From positions 186,001-250,000 of the forward strand of contig JADLSH010000277.1 in the NCBI GenBank assembly GCA_016169945.1: a DNA stretch of 64,000 nucleotides, in the 5' to 3' direction. The position numbers and the translations under genes are program-made. The notes below the pieces were generated by a model. That model was not told the DNA's origin and did not search any database. It worked only from the letters and a program-made list of their open reading frames with translations. Position 1 is the first letter of the stretch. Every line of letters begins with the position of its first letter. This stretch comes from Trachythela sp. YZ-2020 (taxonomy: Eukaryota; Cnidaria; Anthozoa; Malacalcyonacea; Clavulariidae). Positions 47,756 to 58,776 of this stretch are shown one piece after another.

Positions 47756-50700
47756 ATGAATCGTCTTGCCTTGTTTTGTCTTTTACTCAATGTGTCTGGT
47801 GTGTTTACGGTAAGAAACAGTTATAGTTAGTCTTATACAAGTCAAATGAAAGGAATATTGCCGAGTTTACGTGGGTACGTGCATGGGAGTCAAATGTATG
47901 AGTTGCAGTAAACAATTTATGATGACGTTTTTATCCATTCGTAAAATTCTGGTCTATTCAAAATCTACTCTTCGCTGGGAGAATTTCACGAATGCAGTAA
48001 AATACGAATCAAGAAGAAATATTTGTAATCTGTTTAATCGCTGGCATCCCACCACGCATGTTCCAGATTGAAACTGTATGCGCCTAAAGTTGCTACAAAC
48101 TATGCCAACTCAGCGGAAATTTTGAAATCACTGACACACTAAATTTAATGAAATAGACTCGACTCCAGCCCTTGTACAAGTGAACCCGTATTATCAGTAT
48201 GGAGCGGCAGTTAAAAGCCTGGCTTACGAGGTTTTTGTATATAACGATATTTTAATATTAAGAAAGAAAATTTAATTGTATCATACACTGAGCGTTTCAC
48301 TTTTAATAGGTGAAATAGACGCGAAATGAATTATATCTTATGAGAGTTATACATGATTTGGTTAACAAAGACGTCTTCAAACTTATAGAGTTAAGTTGTA
48401 AGTTGGCTCACAAGTTAATAAGACATTTCTTTCACGATATACTAAAAATCTAAAAATCTATTAATTTTGACAAAGACAGCATAGAATCCTCGGCACTTGT
48501 GAAATTCTAATTGTCTTTGTATTTGAAAAGCCCTCTCAAAACGCCCGTGTGTTTTCTCCAAATTGCTACCTAAACATGCATTCAGGCTTTCCATGCCTAG
48601 ACTAATACTCTTATAGAGAGTATGTTTAAAAATGCTAAAATGTCTAAGATGAGGCCAAAAAGCGTTGTCATACGTTTTAGTCACTTGGCGTTTGAAGTTG
48701 TATATTTCTCTTGACATGTATATCCAGGAACGCCGTCACGCCGGAGAAGGGGGGGGGGAGCAAGCGCCCCTCCTGCTCTTTCCTACGGGGGGCAAGGGGG
48801 CAGAAGTGCCCTTTTTAATTAAAATAAAACATAAATATAACGGCCAAAGAAGAGAGAATACTGTAAAGCAGACGATATGTTCATATTGGCGGAAATTTGA
48901 AATTCATCGAAATCCCATCGAAAGGGCGGGCCAGCCAATTTCGATTGCCTTTACGTTCGCATTGCGCCCCCCCCCCCCCCCGCCCTACCATCACTCCGGC
49001 GTCCCTGAGTACATCTTCTTTTCGTTATACAGTATAGCTTTGTCTATTAAGTTATTTTATGTTTAGGGGGCTATATCTAACTTGAGTCTGCGCGCATTGG
49101 GGACGGAAGTGGGGAATGGATTACATGCACTTGCCCGCCCAAATTGCCTGCGGGCAAGTGCATGCAGGCGCAGCTGTGTTCTAAAATATTCTAAAGCGCT
49201 ATATATCAGAATAATGCTGCTATATATCGATACAACAGCTCGATTTCTTTTGAATTTTCTTGATGAATTATTAATGTTTTTATATATATTTTCTTTGTTA
49301 CACTTTGATATATACAGACAATAGTAAGACCCGGAGTGTATTCAACAACCTACAAGCGGTCATGTCTTGAAATCAAAAGAAGTGCACCCCATGCATTGAG
49401 TGGTCTGTATGACATTCTGGTGGATAACACAGTAATCACAGTCTACTGCGAGATGGCGAAGGAAGGCGGTGGATATACCTTCATACCACGGGAGGCTGTT
49501 AGACGAGGGAAGTTCCCAAGCCTAATAAGGCAAATTTGCAAGGATAGATCGAGAGTCCTTCTTCGTTTCCAAAGGAAAAATGGCCTTCAACCATTCACTC
49601 TCATAACCCAACTTCCAGCCTACGCCCGTCAACCACTGAGTGTATTGATGCATAATTATGCAGGGTATACAAGACCTCTGAACTATCGGCTGGGTGATTA
49701 TATCTATCTTGGTATATTACCAGCGTCCATAGCAAGAGCCAGGACTGTTCAAGGATTCAGGTAGATATGCAATGAAGGGCTGTACGGGGGTGGGTTTAGC
49801 CTGTGCACAGACTGTAGTCTGTGAAAAATCACGCGTATGTATGTCGAACCCTCTCAACGCTACCTGCAAGATCTGATCGAGTAGTTGATTCTGATTGGTC
49901 ATCTTTGAACTTAGTGGATTCTGATTGGTTATGCTCAACTATCCTTGATGTTCAAAATACAAAATATATTTTCTTGACACTCGGCGTTCATTGAAAGTTT
50001 TACGTACCCTTATAGATGCTTCAAATCATTATAATTTCGATACAGAAATGTTTTTAATATCTTGCGGTTTAATGTGATAACCGGATTGAACATATAACTC
50101 GAAACGAAATTCAAGGTTGAAACTTGGTTGATCTTTGAGCCCAGCCAATCAGAATCTGCTATGTCTAAAGGGGACCAATCAGAATCAACTACCCAGATCT
50201 GGATAGCTCGATCAGCTGGGGGTCGACAACGAATACAGTCTGTGCACAGGCTGGGGTGGGTTGGGGTAGGATGGAAATGTCTCATCAAACTGAGTTTGGC
50301 TGCTTTGGATGTACGTATTTAAAAACAAGGCTATACATGTAAATGTATATATAGACTCATGAATATCATAATTGATGGACGTTTTCCTGGTATGGATGAG
50401 GGAGGGGACCAGTAGTCTCCGGACTGGAAGAGGGGAGGGGGGGGGGAGTGTTACCAGTAGTGCCCGGACCGGCAGAATTCATATTGCTTGGGGAACGTGC
50501 AGTGATAAAATTAGGTATGCACAACAAAGTGTTCGTAAAAAAAGAGGTGTCCGTCTTATAGCGGTTTTCTAAATAGAATAGTGTTCATGAGAATTGTGCA
50601 TATCAGGACTTTGGAAAGTGTCCGTAATAGTGAAGTGTCCGTTTTAGAATAGTATCCGTAAGAAGAGGCCTAATTGCAACTCGCATTTAAATTTCCGTTT

Positions 50701-50997
50701 AGATCAAATGGTAGAAGTGTGGCTTTCAGAAATTGTGATCGTAATCCAAATGCCTACTTTGCCTTGTTCCCGAACCATAACGAAGCCAACATCAATCCTT
50801 ATCACAGTGGAAACCTGATTTATGAAAGGCATGGTGTGGCAGTAAACTGGCGAAGAACTGGAGTTCCCTCTTATGGTCATCGTCAGCTACCCAACAACTT
50901 CTTGTTCCTCACTGAGATGCATTTCGGAGGATGTGGCACTTACACTTCGAGTGATCGCTGGACGGATGCATTTGGTACTGCCATTGGTCTTCGTTAA
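47756..50997 (+). CDS. Gene B: secreted paralog of gene A, 263 aa, three coding exons
   Basis: Coding exons are 47756-47809, 49318-49760 and 50703-50997, with the same lengths (54, 443, 295 nt) and phases (0, 2) as gene A. Residues 1-18 (MNRLALFCLLLNVSGVFT) are a signal peptide. Cysteines 34, 62, 177 and 243 are shared, and C92 is extra. The SGLYDILV...VYCEM...GGGYTFIPRE module and the last-exon FGGCGTYTSSDRW block are conserved. Relative to A there are 13 changes to arginine (39, 80, 81, 89, 95, 104, 122, 142, 158, 170, 175, 179, 217), Q105 becomes K, and no arginine is lost. The reading frame is intact and every splice site is canonical, so the gene looks functional. The 3' UTR just after the stop also resembles that of A. 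Function is unknown; secretion and disulfide bonding are inferred. Confidence 0.87.
49124..49164. other. 15-bp-arm hairpin in gene B intron 2
   Basis: CATGCACTTGCCCGC and GCGGGCAAGTGCATG flank an 11-bp loop. Function unknown. Confidence 0.6.
49797..50252. mobile_element. Palindromic MITE in gene B intron 3
   Basis: TAGCCTGTGCACAGACTG is mirrored by CAGTCTGTGCACAGGCT. Inner arms carry GATTCTGATTGGT/ACCAATCAGAATC and GATCTG/CAGATC pairs. Non-coding. The corresponding intron of gene A lacks it, so it inserted after the duplication. Confidence 0.7.
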
Positions 50998-50999
50998 TG

Positions 51000-51700
51000 T
51001 ACTTTCAATGGTTTTCTCAGTCTTATACTTTTTAATTTGCTGTCATTAATGCTCTCTAGTATATAGGGAGAGAGCTTAACTGTAGGTCTAACTTTAAACG
51101 TTTTTTCATTGATACAAATGTAAGTTGAAGTTTTTGACAAAAAAATTTGCAAATCCTTTACGCAGTGTATTACTCGGCTTCCTTACTTATATTTACTTTC
51201 ATTTGCCTACCTTTTATATTTTACTTACTCTGGACTCAAAACTAGATGTAGTTGCATGCTCTATGTAAACATATTTCGCAGCGAAGATGGAAATATTCAT
51301 GTTAGATGTTTGAAAAAGAGAAACGACTTCATTTGTTAATCGGGACTATCCTTCCAACCTTTCAGACACTCCGGCACTTCCAGGCCCGCTCATCATTCCT
51401 CGTTAGGACACTTTAGAGAACCACTAGCATTTCCAACAAATTGATTGGCTAGTTTTTTCACGTGACTGGTTTGTAGTTTTCATATAACAGCAGCGGTTTC
51501 ACTGAAATCTTCATGCAAACTCTGCTGACGTAGGGCCATTGCTCAAAATGTCGAGAAGTATTATTTAGTAGCCACACGCAGGTATCGCGGATTGGGCGGC
51601 TAAATACCTCAAAGGGCGCAGTGGCGGTAGTTCGAATGCTGAAGGCGCGAGATTCTACCAGAAATCGCAATATGTACGACAATTTTCCTTTTTCTCGGGG
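51000..51700. other. 3' flank of gene B, no other gene
   Basis: The first 110 bp are homologous to the 3' flank of gene A (shared TCTTATACTTTTT and GTAGGTCTAACTTTA), giving the likely 3' UTR. The rest is unrecognised. A run of 16-17 G lies at about 51698-51714. Confidence 0.5.
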
Positions 51701-51715
51701 GGGGGGGGGGGGGCT

Positions 51716-52510
51716 AAAGCCCCGGTCAAACGAGGACGCGAGCTGATGAGAGTTAATGAGAGTTGCAACTCTAGGTCGCGTTTGACCATCAATTTTGAGC
51801 TGGTTCAAATTTTGGTGATAGTTGATGAGAGTTTTGCTTGTTTGATCGGTCAAGAGAGTTGCATAAGAATTTTAAACAACAATAGTCAGACTAGTGTTTT
51901 GCACTTGCTATAATAATTAGTTTAACAAAATAACGCGTTAGGATTGTGCTTATAACAAGAAAAGCTAAGAAGGAAATTTAAACACTGTGTTTACCAAAAT
52001 TTTAGAATTAATCTCAGTGCTCCGTTTCGCGCGCTAAACTACGCTGCCACGCCCTTTCGATGGGATTTTGATGATTTCAAATCATTTAATTGATATTTCT
52101 TTGTACATATAGATATAAAGAATTGCGGAACGAAAACAACAGGAAATTGGCTATCGCAATATGAACTGATCGTCTACTTTACAGTTGTATTCTCTTTTCA
52201 TTGGCAGTTTTATTAATGTTTCAATTACATTGAAAGGGCACTTTTACCCCTTGCCCTTTTACCCTTGAAAGGGCCGGAGGCCCCCACCCCCTCTCGGCGG
52301 GCTTCCCGCGGGGGCCGTTTCACCAGCCCACCCCCCATGCTCCCATGAGCTGTCGTATGCCAAGGCCAAACGAGAACAAGAGTTGCATGAGTGTTTACTG
52401 GATATTACCACGCTTACCGGTCAAAGGAGCGAAAACTGTGGTCAAAATTTGAATCAGCTCAATATTGATGAGAGTGAGAGTTGACCATCGAGAGTTGCAA
52501 ACTCTGGGCT
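51716..52510. repeat. Probable inverted-repeat element rich in GAGAGTTG
   Basis: GGTCAAACGAG/GATGAGAGTT-rich sequence at 51724-51875 matches the reverse complement of about 52370-52510 (GAGCTG-TTCAAATTTTG shared). The interior is non-coding. Exact ends are unclear. Confidence 0.45.
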
Positions 52511-52514
52511 AGCA

Positions 52515-54060
52515 TGTATAAGTGTTTCTTTTTCAGATTTGAAATTATACTACACTGTTAAGATTACTAATTAAAATTTAAATAATGAAATAATAAAATG
52601 ACAATCATTTGACAACAAGGATGTGCTAACATGAAGTACTCTGCAGTGCCATGGAAACGCTTCGATACGAAACCCACTCTATTTATTCAAAATTTCAAAT
52701 ATCGATTCTCTTCGAAGTTCGAACGCAGTTGTATTCCGTTTTCGAATCGCTTTCTCTTGACACACAGCGATCCTTATTATTTAAAGACTCTGAGACTCAA
52801 AAGGATTGGCAATGAAAGGATGGACGTAATATATCGCACTTTTACGTATTAAATTTGCACATGTTTCAGTAAAAATTCAAACACATGTGCTTGACCTCAT
52901 TGTAAAATGGAAAGTCTAAGAACTCGTATAAACGGCTTTACAGCCTGGGTGAACGTACGGTTGGCACCTTCTGGCGTTTTCCTGCACAATGTTTTGGAGG
53001 ATTTACTGAAGGGAAAGAATATGAAGATACTTTTAGAAAGTAAGCAACTATGTTTCATTATTTATATGCACCAGTCAGTTGTTTTTCCGTCAGGGGTATC
53101 AGGCATACCTACGAGATTTGACATTTTGTCAAATATTTTCGTGAATTTTCCCACGGTGGGGCTACCTGATTAAACACAGTTATTCTACGAACTCGAGTTG
53201 TATATGAGCTGATACTGACATACTGTAGCTATGAGCTATCAGTCATATACGACAAGAGTGAGTAGAATAACTGTTTACCAAATTACCAAAATTAGGTGCT
53301 GTCTCAATGCCAAAACTGCTGCTGACCAATGCCAAAACTGCTGCTGACCATACATTCTACAACTTGTTTCCAAGGCCCATGAAGGAAGACAAGGTGAGAA
53401 TTATCAATCTTCCCGACCCTCGAGACCTGTACTCAGGTCCTGTGGGTATACCCGATACCCCTCCTCTGGGGCAAACCACTGACTGGTTCATTATGCATGA
53501 ACATGCAGTATTCGATGAACTTGCATTTCTGCAGCTCCCAGAGGGATGACAGTAAAACCCAGGGGGATTTTGCCATAATCACATCATAGAACCTACGTCA
53601 AATATTCACGGGAGAAGGATGGTTATGGGAAGTTTGTAGCATATATAGGATCTGCAAATTGCCTGCAAACTTTTCACAGCCTCTATTTGTGTGTCTAATC
53701 TTAAGTCTCTAATCTTTTCAAACTTTCTAGTCTAGACTTGCCATCTCTCTACTTAACATCTAAAATACACAGTTATGTAGGTACAACTAGGTGCATAACA
53801 GTATTACTAACACCACTATTTGCTCTGTTGTTCACAGTGCAATTTTTCATGCAACTTGTTTTGCAATGTTTGAGAAATGATTTTGCCATTGCAATACAAG
53901 ATGTGTTGTACACCGAGCGATATAGACTTAAACATAAATTTACAGTGGGGCAACTCAACGATTGCCTTCTTGCCCAGGGCAAGTTAAAATTGGCACAGCA
54001 AGTAAATGCTTTTCCTGGTTGCCTGTTCGGACAAGTACAGTAGCCTGTTTGCCATCTCAC
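52515..54060. other. No recognised gene; short duplicated motif and a palindrome
   Basis: A palindrome of about 100 bp (CAGTTATTCTAC...GTAGAATAACTG) lies at 53178-53277. ATGCCAAAACTGCTGCTGAC is repeated twice in tandem at 53306-53350. Open frames at 52907, 53307 and 53738 have no domain I recognise. Confidence 0.4.
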
Positions 54061-55800
54061 AGTTAAATGCATTTCCCAAATTGTATAGAATTAACTAAAA
54101 TATAAACAAATTATTCAGTTTGCTAAGTTCACTGCACATCAAACCAGTCCTGTAAAATAGGGAGAAGTCACTACAAAGCATTAATTACTCTTTCACTCCT
54201 CATTTGTTAATTTCTGTGTCCCCAAGGTCAGTAAGATATCTGACCAGTGGCAAGTAAATTATATTCAGGGCAAGTAATTTTCATGAGTATCATGCCCGGA
54301 TGCAAGGGAAGTGGTCCAAAATGTACACCATTCAGTGGCATATGCTGGCTCCTATTCGACAGGGGAGGTCAACTGGGAATTTGGTGGAATTTTTTAGATT
54401 TTATGCTTCAATTGGCTGTTTTCCAGCCTTTTCTGAACCGTATTTGCACAAAAATCTAAACAAACGCGTAATTGACTTTAAGCTGTCATTATTGGTTAGT
54501 ATTAAATATATTGGGGCAACTCCGCAACTGCCCCCCTCCACCCCACGGATATTTCCGCCACTGTCTCTAAGCTTTTGCGCCCCTAAAATCCCACGCAGGG
54601 GGGGCATGGCCCCCTGCCAGCTTGCCACTTACAGCATTGATTTGACAGTAGACTTAAGCATGCTCAAATTTAACACAAGGACCACGAGTGCAGCTGTTTG
54701 GCACCAAAATTGTCTGGTATGAGCAGACAGTGAGTAAGGTAGCCATTCAGTAAGTACAGTATTAGAAATTGCAGAACAAGTTGCGATGCATAAGGATATG
54801 TTGCATGCTGCAGCGCTGATAAACGTTGAGAGTAGTGGCATAACGTTATATCAGGGTGCCCCCGGTTCAAACTTTTTAAAGGCCCCTCTAGTACGAATGC
54901 CGAAGGCACAAGCTCGGGGGGTCTGGGGGCATGGCCCAGCGGAAAACTTTTAAATCTAGAGTCTGAAATTCCATTTCCTGGCCCTTTGGGGGAAGATTTT
55001 ACAGAATTCTGATGGTCAGAAAACGACATTTTAACATAACGAAATTTACAATTTGTTTCGCCCCCGGACAACTCAGTTCAGGGTGCCCCCCTGGAAGCCC
55101 GATCTCCTGGGTTCCCCCGGCTCTTACCGGGTAGAGCTCATAGGAGTTACGCCACTGGTCGAGAGCACTGCAGAGCACTGCACAGTTAAAACCTACTTCT
55201 AGTTTGTGCATCGGTTGATTCAACTTGACCTGCAGTAATTTTGGTCATAGCAAGCAAATTGTTACAGGACCTCTCTCCTCCGCAGAAAGCATGCGAGTGA
55301 CCCTTGATCTCCAGCGTGCATTTACTAATTACCCGCATGCCTTACATTTTCCGGGTATCTAGCCTGCATGTTAAACGCCTCTGTGGAGGAGAGAGTGACA
55401 GGACTTTGGAAGAGAGCACTGACAGGACAGCAGTTTGGATTGGTTACAATGGTTTTGTGAGACAAGTTGCATGAAAAATTGTTTTTGGTAACTGTTACAT
55501 CGCCTTTACTATTTAACAAATGGACAACGAGGCCGAGTTGTCTAATTGTTTTAGTATACACTCCTACTCTAAGTACAGACTGTACGTAAAATTGGAAAGA
55601 TTTAAACAAACTTTCCTAAATATCAAGCAAGTACTCGCTAGCGCATTTGTCTAAGCGTGTGACCAGGGCGTTTATTGCGTGTGACTGTTCCAAATTAAGC
55701 TGATATTGTGTGCGTTGTGAGTCAAATTTGTAACGGGTGATTTGTACGAATTGTCAATAAGTGACCTTAGACCTGCTCACAGCGGTGTGAGGTTGTGATT
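54060..55800. other. No supported gene; diverged dispersed repeats
   Basis: About 54880-55030 resembles the 14752/26695 repeat family (GGTCTGGGGGCATGG and AAATCTAGAGTCTGAAATT). A CAACGAGGCCGAGTTGTCTA fragment at about 55523 matches the palindrome at 46469. Confidence 0.4.
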
Positions 55801-55801
55801 T

Positions 55802-56060
55802 ATGTACAGTAGAATAGGCATAGTTAAACGTATTGTAATTTTTCACAACCATAAAGAAGTTACAGTAACTGGAGAAAACGTTAATTCAAGATCTCTGCTA
55901 TGTCTAAGGCTAATTGTTTATTTAAATCTAGCAATAGCAGGGAATCGTCGGACTTTTTGGTGCGGCTTTTCAGATCGACTTTTTAAAAAGTATGAATGTT
56001 TAAGGTATTAAAATAGGCACTTTTTTCTCTTCTTGAGTCTTCGCAGTAAATAATGATTCG
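55802..56060 (+). repeat. Dispersed repeat, copy 2 (copy 1 at 8085-8330)
   Basis: Same order of motifs as copy 1, with a 15-bp insertion (AACGTTAATTCAAG) and scattered substitutions. Confidence 0.7.
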
Positions 56061-56698
56061 TTTGCGTAGGTACGATCGGTAGGTTTGGTGGTCAGCAGCT
56101 TTTCGTTCAACCAAATATTTTGGAAAGAATTCTTGTGACATTGCTCATAAATCTTCCCACAAAGTGCATGAAATGGCATTTCAGAGGCTGTAGATTTCAA
56201 CATTTTCTGGGAGAGCTATATGGTTGTATGCAATTTTTTAACCAACCCCTGAAGGGTTCAGGGGAAAGAATCTGTATTTTGAAATAAAAATAAAAATTCT
56301 ATTATTCATGCAGGTATGACAGGAAAGCCTTTAAAGAAGTTGCAAAGTTTTGATGGGTAAGTGGAAAACGTAAAATGCTATGTGACCGGTTTTAAACAAG
56401 CATAATGAAAACAGCCTTTCCGTTTCGATTATATGAGATTGCGATTGAGAATATCTTTTCCAAGCTAGACATTGAGATTGGAAGACTTCAAGCACACTTT
56501 TTGTAATGTGTTTCAGTGCAATTGATCTGCATTTATAGGTTGTTTAGTAAAAGTGATAAGCTGTATAATGTCAACTCTTGAAGAATTTTGTACATCTTTT
56601 GTCTTTTAAAGATTAACACAACAGCAGAAGATTACCAGAGTTGAATGGATGCTTCGAGAACTAAAAGAAAAGTAAACTACTTTCAGATTTATAGATCT

Positions 56699-57156
56699 TT
56701 TAAAGGTGACATGACAAAATTATATGCTTGATTTGAAACTATTCTAAAAATAATGTGGAGTATAAATTTACAGCTTTTCCATTTAAACTTATGTGATATT
56801 CTATGTTATACTCGTTTTGTTCTCATTAACATATTCGAAATCCTTGTCTATTTTTATGATTATTGAACGAAATCGCCTGAAACTTTGCATATTGTTACAG
56901 TTCATGAAACTGAACATCAAAGACAAGCAATTAACAACTGATTTTGTTCAATAATTTTAGATACAGACGAGTTTCGAATATGTTCATTAAGAATAACGAG
57001 CCATAAGTTATCTCATTTGAATATCACATGAGTCTAAATATCTTTATAGTTAAGAACTAGATGAAATGTGGAAAAGCTGTAAATTGATATTGCACATTAT
57101 GTTAAGGGTACTTTCAAATCAAGGTATAGTAATTTTCGTGTCATGTCACCTTTAAT
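56699..57156. mobile_element. Palindromic MITE with AGGTGACATGAC ends
   Basis: AAAGGTGACATGAC...GTCATGTCACCTTT forms the ends. Long internal arms pair, for example CATATTCGAAA-type and GGAAAAGCTGTAAATT-type segments. The flanks fit either a TTAA target (piggyBac-like) or a TA target (mariner-like). Confidence 0.7.
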
Positions 57157-57159
57157 AGA

Positions 57160-58700
57160 TTCTGTATTAACGAGAGAAATGAACATTTGTTGATTTTTAT
57201 TTTGGACAATAATAATTACATATAATTATTGATCAAGAAGAATTTTTCGTTTTGCGTTTACTGACGAAAATATTTTGATGGAATTAAAGTTTTTCTTTTA
57301 AAAGTCTATAATCAAAGTATTTGGAACATGTTTACACTTCGCACAGATTGACCAAACTTGCCACCAACTGTTTTTTAGCAACATTATTTTGCCCGAAGTG
57401 AAGATTGATACACAGATGTTTACAATGAGGAGTTCAACACAAGTAAGATGGCGGTGTAGTGTAGCGTCATGTGGTTAAATTCGTTTGTTGTGTTGTGTTA
57501 TGTGGATTTACATTGTATAGTGCTATATACGTGGTGTGATTTTAGGCAGTCTGCATTGTTTGTGTGGATTTGTGTGGTTGAAGTGATTTCATTTCGTGCT
57601 TTTGTTCGTGTCTGGTTGGTGTGTTAGTTATGGTATGATGTGCTGTGTCTGGTGTATTTTGGTTTGGTAGGCTTGATGTTGTAGGACAGAAGTGTTATTT
57701 GGTTTATGTTGTTTGGTTTCGTTACATGTAGGGTGGTTTGTGGTATGTTGTATAATTTGATGTGCCTAATTGGTAAATTAGGTTGTGATGTGATGTTTGG
57801 CGTGATTTTATATATTTTACTCAGTTATAAAGACGTTGTGATGGACAAGCTGATGACGCATTATCAATTGATGTCACATAGTAATTGTTTAATTATATTG
57901 TTCAATTATAGGTTTTCGAGCTCTTATGGTGTCTTGTTTGCCATGATATCTGGTATGTCTGGGAAAAATCTTTCACATTGCAGCAAACTACTGGAAGGGG
58001 ACTAGTCGCCGAACCATTTTCGGTATGATCTTGCTGTCCAGTATCGTTTCTCTTTTATATTTTTCCTCGGGTATATGCAGTATGAGAGCGTACTGTATCT
58101 GCATATACTGTAGCATCTTGTTTTCCATACGTTAAAGCAACTGACATCGTACCTATTGCTTGATAATTGGTACTGCAGATAAGAGGCTGAAATGTATTCG
58201 TGATATTGTGGGTATATTAGTGATAAACATGTTCAACAACAAAAGTGTCTTCAGTCCAGAATAATATGCTCGATGCAAGTGGTAGATCATTAACGTGTAT
58301 ACATTAGGTTATGGTGGTTCTGGATATTCAAAAGACTGTAAAAACATACAGTGCATGCTAAAAACCAAATTCTCAACAAAACATCTCGATAAACCAAGAT
58401 TAGGGGGTGGAAGCGCAATAATTGGGACTTGATTATTCATTATTCATTCTAAATATTTCAAATTATTCATCATTGGTCGGATTTTTTCATTCATATTTGT
58501 TGGTATTTGTTAAACGGGGTCTTGCTTTTATTAAATTGGTAAATAATCTCAACAAAATCCGGTTTTAGTTGTTTATTTAATGATTTTTAAACGGGCAAAA
58601 CATTCCAAAATACTATTTTTCCTTCGTTTTCTCAATGCCATGTGTTTTTCTGAGCCCGCGGTCATACTGACCTTTGCCTATAATACTTTATATTATACTC
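57160..58700. other. No supported gene; GT-skewed stretch
   Basis: From about 57430 to 57800 the plus strand is strongly enriched in G and T (TGTTGTGTTGTGTTATGTGG and similar), depleting C and A. The open frame at 57706 follows from this skew and shows no domain. The rest is plain AT-rich sequence, including the possible 3' LTR of the neighbouring Gypsy element near 58600-58710. Confidence 0.4.
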
Positions 58701-58776
58701 GCTGATACTCTCCCCCTCTTCAAATAAATGGCATCTGTAAACATGAAGCTAATAACCAAGTTTTCTGTCTTTCGTA

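Noticed and set aside
53307..53549. 80-codon open frame (MPKLLLTNAKTAADHTF...)
   Set aside because: It starts in a 22-bp tandem duplication, has no identifiable domain, and I could not link it to neighbouring exons.
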